This document shows positions 41,789 through 54,880 of a DNA stretch of 64,000 bases, piece by piece. The position numbers were made by a program, and so were the translations under genes. Below the pieces are notes generated by a model that was given only the letters and a program-made list of their open reading frames with translations, was not told the origin of the DNA and did no database searches. The first letter of the stretch is position 1. Every line of letters starts with the position of its first letter. This stretch comes from Timema cristinae (taxonomy: Eukaryota; Arthropoda; Insecta; Phasmatodea; Timematidae), in assembly GCA_039000515.1 (NCBI GenBank), contig JBCFYV010000012.1:124030605-124094604 (forward strand). Direction: 5' to 3'.

Positions 41789-42959
41789 GCACCAACTCAC
41801 ACAACATATGTCCTCATCTTATAGGCGATACATTATAAATTAGGAATGTACAAGTAAAAAAAAAATCTTGATTTTGCCAAGAAAAAATATATTTAGCACA
41901 TCTTTTATCTGTATTTTTCAGTTACATTATTTTAGTGATCAAATCAAATTGTACAAATGACAAAAAAGGAGATTGTTCATTATTTCTTTGCTGTGCCACA
42001 CACCCAATATTTACATATCAAATTTAACTCGACAATGGTGAGGGCAGTACCGTACACAGTTAATGTTGGTGGCGCTCAGACCATATGACACTATAACAAC
42101 TTTGCTATAAGGCGTCACACTCACAATAGACTGGACTGCCGATGGGGGGAGATTGTGTTTAGGGTCCCCCCCCCTCCTTTCCCTCCATGCAAATGTGGTT
42201 ACACTTACACTAGATTAAATCTTCCTCCTCCCTAAATTATTACCATAATTAATTGTACAACGCAAATAGATAGTGCGAGATAAAACTATGTCACACAACA
42301 TTAGAAAGGTTGATGACCTTTGTTTCGGAACTAAATGATGCCCAGGGAATTCTTTTGTCGTGATTTATTGATATTTAAAAAATTTTGCTCAATATTTTTC
42401 TATTCAGCTTCCAGTTTAAACTTTAAACGGTCCTCTTTTTTTTTTTTTACAATATATATCTGGCTTGTTTCTCTGCGACCAATCGGAAGACATTGTCCTA
42501 ACTTGGGTCACCAAGCTCTGCTAGAAGTTAGGGTTAGTTGCATCATAGGTAGCACGTTAGGGAGGTGACGTCTTAGCGTGGAGACGAACCCTGGACAAGT
42601 ACAGACTGTATACGGGGATCTGAGATTGTGATCGAGAAACAACAATACAAGTAAATATTTCTGGCATAGTCATTTTCTGATATTCAAGGAATTCCCAGCC
42701 ATATTTACAACATAGTTCATTTGGTTTTGTTAACATCAACATTACTGGTAAAACATAATGTTTGTAAGAGTGTGCAAAGCTTCAAAATGTTGAAGTCAAA
42801 GGTAGACTTCAACACCTACAATAAACTTCGCATTGTCAAAACATTTATAAGTTGGAATATGATTTCGATATATAGCAACCATATTTGAAACAGCTGTCTC
42901 CATATAACATATTTTAACATATATTATACTCATTTTAAGAACAGCTACCAAACAGTAGG
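41789..42959 (+). other. Intron sequence with one SINE
   Basis: Holds a main-family SINE copy at about 42106-42285 (GGCGTCACACTCACAATAGA, a run of C at 42169-42177, tail AATAGATAGTGCGAGA). The rest is unassigned AT-rich sequence. Confidence 0.65.
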
Positions 42960-45900
42960 ATGGAGTAGAGCTGAGAAAAGAACAGAACTTGAAATATCTT
43001 GGAATCGTGATTGAAGAGGAAGGTGGAAGTAGAGAGGATTTAATGGTAAGAAGGCAGCAGGGAGAGTTGTTATATAGGTGTGTAAGAGACCTACTATGGA
43101 GAGTTGTTATATAGGTGTGTAAGAGACCTGCTATGGAGAGTTGTTATATAGGTGTGTAAGAGACCTACTATGGAGAGTTGTTATATAGGTGTGTAAGAGA
43201 CCTGCTACAGAGAGTTGTTATATAGGTGTGTAAGAGACCTGCTATGGAGAGTTGTTATATAGGTGTGTAAGAGACCTACTATGGAGAGTTGTTCTATAGG
43301 TGTGTAAGAGACCTGCTGTGGAGAGTTGTTATATAGGTGTGTAAGAGACCTACTATGGAGAGTTGTTATATAGGTGTGTAAGAGACCTGCTATGGAGAGT
43401 TGTTATATAGGTGTGTAAGAGACCTGCTATGGAGAGTTGTTATATAGGTGTGTAAGAGACCTGCTACAGAGAGTTGTTCTATAGGTGTGTAAGAGACCTG
43501 CTGTGGAGAGTTGTTATATAGGTGTGTAAGAGACCTGCTATGGAGAGTTGTTATATAGGTGTGTAAGAGACCTACTATGGAGAGTTGTTATATAGGTGTG
43601 TAAGAGACCTGCTACAGAGAGTTGTTATATAGGTGTGTAAGAGACCTGCTATGGAGAGTTGTTATATAGGTGTGTAAGAGACCTACTATGGAGAGTTGTT
43701 CTATAGGTGTGTAAGAGACCTGCTGTGGAGAGTTGTTATATAGGTGTGTAAGAGACCTCTATGGAGAGTTGTTATATAGGTGTGTAAGAGACCTGCTATG
43801 AGAAGTTGTTATATAGGTGTGTAAGAACCTGCTATGGAGAGTTGTTATATAGGTGTGTAAGAGACCTGCTACATGAGAGTTGTTATATAGGTGTGTAAGA
43901 GACCTGCTGGAGAGTTGTTATATAGGTGTGTAAGAGACCTGCTATGGAGAGTTGTTTATAGGTGTGTAAGAGACCTACTATGGAGAGTTGTTATATAGGT
44001 GTGTAAGAGACCTGCTAAGAGAGTTGTTATATAGGTGTGTAAGAGACCTGCTATGGAGAGTTGTTATATAGGTGTGTAAGAGACCTGCTATGGAGAGTTG
44101 TTATATAGGTGTGTAAGAGACCTGCTATGGAGAGTTGTTATATAGTGTGTAAGAGACCTGCTATGGAGAGTTGTTATATAGGTGTGTAAGAGACCTGCTA
44201 TGGAGAGTTGTTATATAGTGTGTAAGAGACCTACTATGGAGAGTTGTTATATAGGTGTGTAAGAGACCTGCTATGGAGAGTTGTTATATAGGTGTGTAAG
44301 AGACCTGCTATGGAGAGTTGTTATATAGGTGTGTAAGAGACCTGCTATGGAGAGTTGTTATATAGGTGTGTAAGAGACCTGCTATGGAGAGTTGTTATAT
44401 AGGTGTGTAAGAGACCTGCTATGGAGAGTTGTTATATAGGTGTGTAAGAGACCTGCTTGAGAGAGTTGTTATATAGGTGTGTAAGAGACCTGCTATGGAG
44501 AGTTGTTATATAGGTGTGTAAGAGACCTGCTATGGAGAGTTGTTATATAGGTGTGTAAGAGACCTGCTATGGAGAGTTGTTATATAGGTGTGTAAGAGAC
44601 CTGCTACGAGAGTTGTTTATATTAGTAGCTGCTAAGAGACTGTATAGTGTGTAAGACGCTTGAGATTGTTATATAGGTGTGTAAGAGACCTGCTATAGGA
44701 GAGTTGTTATATAGGTGTGTAAGAGACCTGCTTAGAGAAGTTGTTTATAGGTGTGTAAGAGACCTGCTATGGAGAGTTGTTATATAGGTGTGTAAGAGAC
44801 CTGCTATGGAGAGTTGTTATATAGGTGTGTAAGAGACCTGCTATGAGAGTTGTTATATAGTGTGTGTAAGAGACCTGCTATGGAGAGTTGTTATATAGGT
44901 GTGTAAGAGACCTGCTATGGAGAGTTGTTATATAGGTGTGTAAGAGACCTGCTACAGAGAGTTGTTCTATAGTGTGTAAGAGACCTGCTATGGAGAGTTG
45001 TTATATAGGTGTGTAAGAGACCTGCTATGGAGAGTTGTTATATAGGTGTGTAAGAGACCTGCTGAGGAAGTTGTTATATAGGTGTGTAAGAGACCTGCTA
45101 TGGAGAGTTGTTATATAGGTGTGTAAGAGACCTGCTATGGAGAGTTGTTATATAGGTGTGTAAGAGACCTGCTATGGAGAGTTGTTATATAGGTGTGTAA
45201 GAGACCTGCTATGGAGAGTTGTTATATAGGTGTGTAAGAGACCTGCTGTGGAGAGTTGTTATATAGGTGTGTAAGAGACCTGCTATGGAGAGTTGTTATA
45301 TAGGTGTGTAAGAGACCTGCTATGGAGAGTTGTTATATAGGTGTGTAAGAGACCTGCTATGGAGAGTTGTTATATAGGTGTGTAAGAGACCTGCTATGGA
45401 GAGTTGTTATATAGGTGTGTAAGAGACCTGCTATGGAGAGTTGTTCTATAGGTGTGTAAGAGACCTGCTGTGGAGAGTTGTTATATAGGTGTGTAAGAGA
45501 CCTGCTATGGAGAGTTGTTCTATAGGTGTGTAAGAGACCTGCTGTGGAGAGTTGTTCTACAGGTGTGTATGAGACCTGCTATGGAGAGTTGTTATATAGG
45601 TGTGTAAGAGACCTGCTATGGAGAGTTGTTATATAGGTGTGTAAGAGACCTGCTATGGAGAGTTGTTCTATAGGTGTGTAAGAGACCTGCTGTGGAGAGT
45701 TGTTATATAGGTGTGTAAGAGACCTGCTATGGAGAGTTGTTCTATAGGTGTGTAAGAGACCTGCTGTGGAGAGTTGTTATATAGGTGTGTAAGAGACCTG
45801 CTGTGGAGAGTTGTTATATAGGTGTGTAAGAGACCTGCTATGGAGAGTTGTTATATAGGTGTGTAAGAGACCTGCTATGGAGAGTTGTTATATAGGTGTG

Positions 45901-46745
45901 TAAGAGACCTGCTATGGAGAGTTGTTCTATAGGTGTGTAAGAGACCTGCTGTGGAGAGTTGTTATATAGGTGTGTAAGAGACCTGCTATGGAGAGTTGTT
46001 ATATAGGTGTGTAAGAGACCTGCTATGGAGAGTTGTTATATAGGTGTGTAAGAGACCTGCTATGGAGAGTTGTTATATAGGTGTGTAAGAGACCTGCTAT
46101 GGAGAGTTGTTCTATAGGTGTGTAAGAGACCTGCTGTGGAGAGTTGTTATATAGGTGTGTAAGAGACCTGCTATGGAGAGTTGTTCTATAGGTGTGTAAG
46201 AGACCTGTTACGGAGAGTTGTTATATAGGTGTGTGAGAGACCTGCTATGGAGAGTTGTTATATAGGTGTGTAAGAGACCTGCTATGGAGAGTTGTTCTAT
46301 AGGTGTGTAAGAGACCTGCTGTGGAGAGTTGTTCTACAGGTGTGTATGAGACCTGCTATGGAGAAGAGAAGTGCCCTTGAAGTGTAAGGAAGTGATGTAC
46401 AGGGAATGTAAGAGAGACTAGGAAAGTGGAGGACATGGGAATGAGGTTTGTGAAGAACTTGTTAGCTGTCAGGAGGATAAACAAGATTAGGAGTGAAGTT
46501 ATCAGGGGAATAGTTGGGGTACAAGAGATTAGTGGGGGAAAGGAGGATAAACAAGATTAGGAGTGAAGTTATCTGGGAAAGTGTGGGAGTACATGAGATA
46601 GTTGATAATTGGGAGGGGCAGATAAAGAGGAAGTGTGCAAGGGAGAGGAGAAGAATGATGGAAGGACAAAGGAAGATTGGGGCATTTTATCCGGCCACAG
46701 ACTGGAAACAGTTGATGATTCGAGAATATAGATCTCGGCACATAT
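42960..46745 (+). mobile_element. LINE RT C-terminal remnant carrying a 3.3-kb satellite
   Basis: 42985-43060 reads EQNLKYLGIVIEEEGGSRED then LMVRRQQGELLYRCVRDLLW, the RT C-terminal part of a non-LTR retrotransposon. After the array the frame resumes at about 46360 with REEVPLKCKEVMYREC, then RFVKNLLAVRRINKIRSEVI. The segment GELLYRCVRDLLW is the exact source of the 37-bp unit between. Stops downstream show decay. Confidence 0.85.
43048..46365 (+). repeat. 37-bp satellite, about 90 copies, derived from a LINE
   Basis: Unit GAGAGTTGTTATATAGGTGT then GTAAGAGACCTGCTATG. Variants with TTCTATAGG and GCTGTGG cluster, giving two-unit patterns after about 45400. From about 43740 to 45080 there are frequent small deletions and one scrambled stretch (44620-44670). 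It is the largest array by copy number in the window. Confidence 0.97.
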
Positions 46746-47450
46746 ATAAAGTGTAAATCAATTTAGATATATCACCATAAGATAGTGATATTTTTTCTCT
46801 CTATGTCTTCCTGTTTACCTAAATGCACTTAATGGATGATTTAAAAAGTAGTATTATGTTACAGTAACCAAAAACTTATCTTTGACTTTAACTACTGTTG
46901 GCATATTTCAAGTTTCGGTTTACATTTAAAAACAGACCTTTGCACACACTTATTGTTTTGTAGTCAACTCAGAATTTTTACACGAGGTAATGTTAATGTT
47001 ACTGTTTGGACTATCTTGAATTATGTCCCTGCTTGGTTTTGTGGTCCAGGGTTCGTGTCTTGTCCATTGCTACCTCCACAGTATCTTAGTGATATAGTTT
47101 CAAGCCACAACTTATTGTGCCTTTTTTAGACAACAGTAGATGCTTTCATACGTCAGGTAATTTGATTTTTGGCTCCCATTGTTGACATAGCACCCCATAT
47201 TTGGTGGTTGATAAGCACTTGGATTAGAACATAAATACACAGAAATACACATCAACCCTGAAAAGAGCATTTTACTCTATAAATACGGTATGTTAATTCT
47301 TAAACAAAGACACCATCTAAAGAGAACATTTGGAGATAATACATCGTTTACAGTTTGTCAACAACAAAATAAACTTGTGTATTTCAAATACTTTCTTAGC
47401 CCAGAATAACTTGCACCTATAATACGGTAGCTAACTTTTAACAAGGATTG
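46746..47450 (+). other. Intron sequence, unassigned
   Basis: AT-rich; nothing recognised. Confidence 0.4.
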
Positions 47451-47650
47451 CCCGCTTCAGTGGCCACATAGTCTGAGGCGTCACTCATGTTATACTAGAT
47501 TGCTGATGACAGGGAGATCAAGGCTCGAATTTCGGTGGTTTTCCACTGTCTCCCTCCACTTAAATATGGGTACACTTCCTCTAAATTCACCCCTCCTCAT
47601 CCCTAACTCATTATAGTAGTTAATATATTGGCGTATAACCTGAACAGGTA
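47451..47650 (+). mobile_element. tRNA-derived SINE (main family)
   Basis: Head GCCCGCTTCAGTGGCCACAT, B box CAAGGCTCGAATTTC, and tail GCGTATAACCTGAACAGGTA. Confidence 0.83.
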
Positions 47651-47879
47651 GACCTGTGTGAAATTTTGAATTTGAATTTTAATCTTAGTATTTGAAATTT
47701 CAAATCTAAAAAAAATCCCTAACTCGGATTCAGTGTACTTTTATTTAAAATTTGGATTAAAAGTCAAACGTTGGAATAACTTTTTAATAGAGTTTTTCAT
47801 AGGTCCATTATTCGACTTAACCATATAAACTTGCGTATACTGTAATATAGCTAAAGTCGGCTCACAGTTTATTGACAAA

Positions 47880-50340
47880 ATGTTGTCATCGGGTTGCAGT
47901 TCCACTTTTCTGGATACTTTCGGTAAGTCTCTTCCTGCATTTTCCATCCAGCAGGCTCTGGGTCTCCCTCTCCGGGTTCACTCGGACTGATCTCGCTGGT
48001 GCCATCCTTATCACGCGCCTGAACCACCAAAGTCTAGATGTACTGACTCGACTCAGCAGCGATATCTTGATCCCAGCCGTTCCTCATCTTGTCCAACTTT
48101 GTGCTATGGCTTGGGAAACTAGAGAACTTCATCTCGGACTCCTGCAGTCTTGACAAGCAGCAGGGTGTCTACTGGGTCGCCAAAGTCATGGAATCTACCG
48201 ATTGAAAAAAAAAAATCACAAAAGTCCTGAAAAGTCACGAATTTTCAATATTTTGGTCATAAAGTCGCAATTATTTTTTTACTTCCTGCACATTGTAACA
48301 ATGTGAACGAGTCGAATTGTCAACCTGACCGGGATGCCGTGCACTACCCACAGGCTTGCCTGATTGTTTTTACCATGATGATACCAAGGACAAAGTTAAC
48401 ATTCACCTTCTAGTTTAAAGTTTAATGTTTCGTGTGAGTGTATTATGCCTCTATGCATTACAATATAAAATTTCGGATGTTTACAGAGAATTTGGTCAAT
48501 CATTGTTTGTTCTCCAACTCGGTGACATCCGGAGTACTCTGGTGATGTTGTGTCGATAGCAAGTCAGATCATGCGAAGTAGCTTTTCTTTGGAACTTTGT
48601 AGTCCTTTAGGAGGCATCCTCCCTTGTTGATAGAAGTGAAGCTCTTCTGCACTCTTGGTGACCTTCTCGGGTAGGTTGTCACTGGAGACGACACTACCAG
48701 GTGGTGTTCTACTAGCTTAATGGCTATCATCACTGATCCTGAGGTTGAACTCCACCTTAACCTCATTGGGTCTTGTCTGCACCTCCTCGTGTCATCAGTC
48801 CGCTTGGTGGTTTCCTTATACTCTTCTTATTTCGTTGATGACTGTGACAAACACAAGCGTGGACATTTCGCTGCCTCGCAGAACTCCCTCTTGGTCTGGA
48901 ACCAGGACGAGTCACACAACATCTGTATCTCTCTTGCAACACTGTTGTAAGCCTTCTCTCAAGATCGAGGAACGCCAGGAGCAAGTTCTTGCCTCCCTCC
49001 CAATCCTGCCGACGCTGAGGAGGAGGTCTTTTGTTGATCTGCTCCTCTTCCAGCTGTGACAGGGGAGGGAGTATCCTCCTGTAGCTGTGTATTTTCGCCG
49101 ACTACCTTTCTTGAAAAGCAATACATTGCATTAAGCACCCTGTGTAGCCACCTTAGACCACACATCTCTGTTGTGATCATGTCTGTGTTGACTTAGAATC
49201 CTGGCAACTTTTCCCCCCTTTGAGATTGACTTTAGTGCTGTTTTAGTGTCTGTTCAGGTGATATGGGACTACTCTAGTCTTGTACACCTCATTGCTCTTT
49301 ATCTGTTCCATCCAGTAAGGGATCAAACTGGTTCTTCAGGAACCCTCTGATATCATCTTCCTTCCTGCTGCCTTTATGGTGTCGCTTGGCTTTCCTTTTG
49401 TTTTTCGCCAACTTACGTAGTTTTACTTTCCTCTGCTGTTATCCGTTTACTTTGTTTGTCTTCTCTTCTTTCTGTCCTTTTATCATTCAGCTTCTTGTCT
49501 GGATATGCTTGTTTGAGATATCCGATCTTAACCTTGTCCCTTTGCTGTCCGGTTTCACTTTCTCTGGTTCCTTTCTTTACATGCACTGTTCCTTTCCCTT
49601 ATCAATGCTATCATTCTTTAGTAACACCGTAGTGTTCTCCTCACTTCATCTGTCTTGGCCATTTTCTTCCTATTCTAACCTGATAGTCGGCCGTCTTATG
49701 TCTGTCTGAGCTCCCAAACTTTGATATTCACCATCTTTGGGCTGGTTACTGTTGAGGTTCTCAATTGGAATCACAAGCACACTCCTTCCTTTATCCACTA
49801 TATCATGGTTTTGTCCATTCCAACTGTATCTTGTGATCTTTTTTCACCGCCAAGCCCTTCGCCGTGTGGAAGTTGAGGAGTTGCTCCTCGGCTCTGTTCC
49901 TTCCTCCATAACTGTGCAGCCCCACATACGTTCCTTTCTGTCCCTAGATGGGCGTTCAGGTCCCTGATGTGATAGTGTATGTGTGACCTTTAACTTCAAT
50001 GAGGGTTTCCTTTATGATCCGCTCATTGACAGACTGGATCTCCGTGATCCCCTCAAGGTCCTTTGCCGCAATCAACCCAACTCTGTTCCGTTCTTTTGCA
50101 CCTCCATTTGCAGACCCTCGTCCTATTTTGGGACGCACGCAGCGCGGTTTGCCTTCCCCTTTACCCTCTTGCGTGCGCATCATGCGCCTAGCACTCGGGT
50201 TGTGGCTTCACTCTTGGGTTTGGACTCACGTCCAGTGGTCACTGTTCTCAACCCTTGCTCTCGGTTTGGCTTGTTGGAGCAAGTCGAGGTCTTTGCGAGG
50301 TTATCACGCGCGGGAACGGAGATGAGGTTTACCTTTTACA
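47880..50340 (-). mobile_element. Decayed non-LTR retrotransposon (endonuclease plus RT)
   Basis: On the minus strand from 50340 downward: endonuclease traces NRVGLIAAKDLEGITEIQSV and DLNAHLGTERNVCGAA, then KVWELRQT; RT traces near 49110-48960 (GRGADQQKT, LLLAFLDLER, YNSV in mixed frames) and near 48900-48770 (RGSEMSTLVFVTVINEIRR), then EHHLVVS; finally TSRLWWFRRVIRMAPARSVR near 48050. The order is that of a LINE with AP endonuclease and RT, possibly RTE-like. Many frameshifts and stops show it is dead. A fragment of another repeat (AAGTCCTGAAAAGTCACGAA) lies at 48160-48270. Confidence 0.8.
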
Positions 50341-51249
50341 TACAGTTGTGTAACTGAACCAACCAAGGGGTAGAATTAGAGTCTTGAATAAAGACTTGTG
50401 TGACTTCTTCGTACACCCCAATCATAATGACTTGTATCGCGCACCAAGTCTGGTGCCCAAACCCCTACTATCGACACCGGTGAGAACGGGGGCTGACACG
50501 TTGTCTCCCACAGCATCGGAAGGGTCCACAAGAGGTGTGGGAACAAGTGTGAGGTATAGTTTTTCCTCAGATCTTTATTCCCTTTACCCTTCCAATGTGT
50601 TTCACTCAATCTTAGGATGGATGCTATATTCCTTCTCTATATGAGGTTAACTAATTCTCGCACTGTCCAGTCAAGCTGATAATGTTGATGGTCTCAGTTC
50701 GAGTTTGTGTAGTCTCCGAGATCAGTGCACAGCTGTCGTCTTGTCCAAGTTCTTTGTTTTCACTAAAAGTTACTTGAGAATGCCCTCTAACTGGCCTGCT
50801 AGCTTTAACACAACTTTTTATTGGACTTTATTATTTGATTGGCATTAGTAGGCAAAAGTTCAAGATTCAAAATTGAAAATTGTAAATATGGGATTCACAG
50901 AGGCTTAGAACAAATATTAGGAATAAACATTATGGCTTTTACAATGAAAAGAGGACCACATTCTTTCTTAAAGCCTTTGTGTTTAATATTTGTTTTTATC
51001 CCTTTTCCTTGTACCTTCTTCAAAACAGAACAAAATGTACCACAAAAAGTGAACATAGATTAAACAATGAATATAAAATAAGTACACTTTCATTGTTCTA
51101 ATTTCAAATTAACTACTTGTTGTTCATTAGAAAACAATAATTTGACCCACAAAGAATCAATATTGTATCTTACACAAACATGGATTATCCGTTACTCGTG
51201 ATCCTTTCTGTGTATCCCATCATTCATTACCAACTTAACTCTTTCTCCC
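50341..51249 (+). other. Intron sequence with a repeat tail fragment
   Basis: About 50980-51050 (TATCCCTTTTCCTTGTACCT) resembles the 3' end of the unclassified dispersed repeat at 51250 and 56525. The rest is unassigned. Confidence 0.45.
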
Positions 51250-51490
51250 TTTTGTGTTTCCTCTTTAAGGGAGTTGTGTTGCGTGTTTTAAACTCCCTCC
51301 TGACAAGTTGCGGTAGAATGAAGCCTAAGTTGGGGGTGGTAACAATCAATCTTCTTCTAGAGGCATCTATTCCTCTCTGTCCAGTGGCAGCAGTGTAAAG
51401 TGTGGACTGTGTTCTTCTTCTCATTGTGACAGCCATATTGTGTTTGTTATCTTTTATATGTTTCTAACCACCTTTCCTGTACCTTCTTCT
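51250..51490 (+). mobile_element. Unclassified dispersed repeat, copy 2
   Basis: Matches 56525-56800 in order: GGGAGTTGTGTTGCGTGTTT, then CCAGTGGCAGCAGTGTAAAG and CACCTTTCCTGTACCTTCTT. Confidence 0.8.
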
Positions 51491-51715
51491 CCCCATGTAT
51501 AACAATTATAACATGAATTTTAACTAATTATCATCTTGTAGTACATATTTATGTTAGTTTTGGTACTGATATAGTGTCATGGCTAGACTAGAGTTAGACT
51601 TTTCTATTAGGCTCATGTTCTACACTGAATATCATCTCTGAGGGAACTGCATGCTTACTAATTGGGAAACATTTTTGTCATTCTCTTGTTTCTGTGTGGT
51701 CGATCTTCCGTCAAT

Positions 51716-51943
51716 ACCCGTTTCGGTGGCCGCATAGTCTAAGGCATCACTCTCTTGCAACATACTATAGACTTGAATTCCAGTCAAGTGTACAGAGGCT
51801 GGTTTTCCACTTTCCTTCCATGCAAATGTGACTACACTTCGTATAAATTAAATCATTCTAATCCCTAACACAGAGTAATCATTCCATAACTCTACGTATA
51901 ACCCAAAAGGGTAGCAAGACAGGGTGCTAAAAAATAAATTCCC
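51716..51943 (+). mobile_element. tRNA-derived SINE (main family)
   Basis: Head ACCCGTTTCGGTGGCCGCAT with AGTCTAAGGCATCAC, body and tail GTATAACCCAAAAGGGTAGC then AAGACAGGGTGC. Confidence 0.85.
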
Positions 51944-51984
51944 TCAAATATAGGATAATTGCGACGCTGGATTGTCAGTGTTGC

Positions 51985-52735
51985 CAGTAGCTCCTTATTA
52001 CCTCAGCACACCACCTTCAGACATAACTGAGAGCGAGGAGATTTGGCCAGTAGCTCCTTCTTACCTCAGCACACCACCTTCAGATATAACTGAGAGCGAG
52101 GAGATTTGGCCAGTAGCTCCTTCTTACCCCAGCACACCACCTTCAGATATAACTGAGAGCGAGAAAGATTTGGCCAGTAGCTTCTTCTTACCCCAGCACA
52201 CCACCTTCAGATATAACTGAGAGCGAGAAAGATTTGGCCAGTAGCTTCTTCTTACCCCAGCACACCACCTTCAGATATAACTGAGAGCGAGAAAGATTTG
52301 GCCAGTAGCTTCTTCTTACCCCAGCACACCACCTTCAGATATAACTGAGAGCGAGAAAGATTTGGCCAGTAGCTCCTTCTTACCCTAGCACACCACCTTC
52401 AGATATAACTGAGAGCGAGGAGATTTGGCCAGTAGCTCCTTACCCTAGCACACCACCTTCAGATATAACTGAGAGCGAGGAGATTTGGCCAGTAGCTCCT
52501 TCTTACCCCAGCACACCACCTTCAGATATAACTGAGAGTGAGGAGATTTGGCCAGTAGCTCCTTACCCTAGCACACCACCTTCAGATATAACTGAGAGCG
52601 AGGAGATTTGGCCAGTAGCTCCTTCTTACCCCAGCACACCACCTTCAGATATAACTGAGAGTGAGGAGATTTGGCCAGTAGCTCCTTACCTCAGCACACC
52701 ACCTTCAGACATAACTGAGAGCGAGGAGATTTGGT
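51985..52735. repeat. 63-bp minisatellite, about 12 copies
   Basis: Unit starts AGTAGCTCCTTCTTACCCCA and ends GCGAGGAGATTTGGCC. The 63-bp form encodes a 21-residue repeat including STPPSDITESEEIWP in one frame, but 60-bp and 64-bp variants break it and no splice pair joins it to the gene in phase. Treated as non-coding. Confidence 0.93.
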
Positions 52736-53031
52736 AACAGTTATCAAAGAGAAAAAGAGAGAAGATAAAGCTACCCGCCATAAGACCTGCATTTCCCTCT
52801 AGAGGACATGTTGGGTGTAGTTGATATTTGTAGAATTAATAGATAGTTGGTTATTAACATTAAAAAAAAGTTTGTTTTCCCCATAGCAATTTTGTTCAAA
52901 CTTGTGTTTTCTTGCCTGTGAATGTCCCGAAGGCGGGGGGGACTTTATCCCCGATTGAATGAAACCCTTAAAAAACGGTTGTGTAGAGTGTACCCTATGT
53001 GACATCTGCTAGGGACCAACTTCTCTTTCAG

Positions 53032-53254
53032 TACCGACAAGCCGTCTCTAAGACTCCGCCCCATCTCCTCCAACAGAAGCAGCGCTCCTTCCTCACGTTC
53101 GGATTCGGCGCCGGGGGCTCTGGCCCCACGCGGCGTGAGTCTCATGTGAACGTGAACGTGACGCCCACCTCCCACGACGTGGGCTCGGACACTCCCGAGA
53201 TTCGCAAGTACAAGAAGAGGTTCAACTCTGACATCTTGTGCGCTGCACTCTGGG
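53032..53254 (+). CDS. msn: msn exon: start of CNH domain
   Basis: Seventy-four codons plus one base, phase 0 to 1. It begins YRQAVSKTPPHLLQQKQRSF, then SHVNVNVTPTSHDVGSDTPE, and IRKYKKRFNSDILCAALWG enters the CNH beta-propeller. SDTPEIRKYKKRFNS is nearly invariant in the family. Acceptor CTTTCAG ends at 53031; donor GTACTC at 53255. Confidence 0.98.
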
Positions 53255-53661
53255 GTACTCTACAGCACTCATCTTACACTGCCCCCGCCGGCCGCCTATT
53301 TTAGATATGTTAAGGATTGATCCTTAAAATCACTGAGTCCTCAAGGATATTAAAGATTTAAGTATCAATTTTTTTTTTTCGAACTTTGAAGTTGGAATTT
53401 GTTTTGTAGAGAATATGTTGCATATTGGTGTTTTAGTCGCAACATAATTATAGTATGAACTTAAATTGACCCCAAACATTTAAACTCACAGAATAAATGT
53501 TAATATTTAGCTACAATCTATATTTTATAGATAACCAAACAATTGATGGGAATTGAGATTGAGAAAAAATCAATTATTATTTGGTTTGAGCTAGCTATCA
53601 CTTCAATAGTCCCCATAACTCTAATTTAACACCCTGCTCTTGTCCCTCCTTGTGTCACCAG

Positions 53662-53873
53662 GAGTAAACCTGCTAATCGGCACAGAGACTGGCTTGATGC
53701 TACTGGACCGTAGCGGCCAGGGCAAGGTGTACCAGCTGATCTCACGCCGCCGGTTCCAACAAATGGAGGTGCTGGAAGGGCAGAACATCCTGGTGACTAT
53801 TTCCGGCAAGAAGAACCGCGTGCGGGTCTACTACCTGTCCTGGCTCAAGAGCAAGATACTGCGGACGGACGGG
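53662..53873 (+). CDS. msn: msn exon: CNH domain
   Basis: Seventy codons after a split glycine (phase 1 to 0): [20 protein letters not shown], then [20 protein letters not shown] and [20 protein letters not shown], ending RTDG. Strong CNH match over the whole exon. Acceptor CACCAG ends at 53661; donor GTGAGT at 53874. Confidence 0.98.
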
Positions 53874-53999
53874 GTGAGTGATGTACGTTCCACAATGTAC
53901 GGCTGGCTGCTTGCGACGTTCATCTGCAGGATTTGATACAGCAACGTCCTAACATAGCTTCATTACTAGTTAGCACTATCCTACCTTCTTAGGAACGGT

Positions 54000-54880
54000 C
54001 TCCATCCTGTGGCCTAGCCACTTTAGTAGAATACCTTTCTCCATCTTCCTCTTTCCTTCCTCCATTCTTATCCTCTCACATACACACTTACTGTTATTTG
54101 TTCCTCCCATCTCTTTCTTGCATTCTTTTTACTACATACTTCAACTCTGTCATTTACCTTGGTATTCTCTCCTTTTCCATCCTCACTACATGTCCATACC
54201 ATCTCAGTCTTGCTTCCTCTACTATCTCATGTACTCCAACATCCTCACTACATGTCCATACCATCTCAGTCTTGCTTCCTCTACTATCTCATGTACTCCA
54301 ACATCCTCATTACATGTCCATACCATCTCAGTCTTGCTTCCTCTACTAACTATCTCATGTACTCCAACATCCTCATTACATGTCCATACCATCTCAGTCT
54401 TGCTTCCTCTACTATCTCATATACTCCAACATCTCATTACATGTCCATACCATCTCAGTCTTGCTTCTCTACTATCTCATATACTCCAACATCCTCATTA
54501 CATGTCCATACCATCTCACCTTGCTTCCTCTACTATCTCATGTACTCCAACATCCTCATTACATGTCCATACCATCTCACCTTGCTTCCTCTACTATCTC
54601 ATGTACTCCTTCTCTTCCCTGATAACTTCATTCCTAATCTTGTTTCTCCTCGTGACAGCTAAGATGCTCTCTGGTCTTTCTTACATTCACTGTCCTTGTG
54701 TCTGCTGCATATGTTACAATTAGTACAAAGTACGCCTATACAACACTTCAAGGACACTTCTCTTCTCCACAGCAGGTCTCTCATACACCTATAGAACAAC
54801 TCCCTCTGCTGTCCTCTTCTTGCTAGATGATCTATACTCCCACTCTTCTCCTCAATCACACTTCCAAGATATGTTACACT
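54000..54880 (-). mobile_element. LINE C-terminal remnant with 62-bp expansion
   Basis: Minus strand from 54880: VTYLGSVIEEKSGSIDHLAR, then RELFYRCMRDLLWRREVSLK, traces of [14 protein letters not shown] near 54650, the 62-bp array 54610-54178 (LRWYGHVMRM type), and the tail to about 54000. The order equals that of the element at 42960-46745, which has the 37-bp expansion at RELFYRCMRDLLW; here that segment is single-copy. Confidence 0.82.
54178..54610 (-). repeat. 62-bp tandem array, about seven copies
   Basis: Same unit and orientation as 25580-26441 (TACATGTCCATACCATCTCA on the plus strand), with several small indels. Confidence 0.96.

Noticed and set aside
51972..52735. 21-residue repeat protein (STPPSDITESEEIWP)
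   Set aside because: Units of 60 and 64 bp break the frame, stops occur, and no phase-compatible splice sites connect it to msn.
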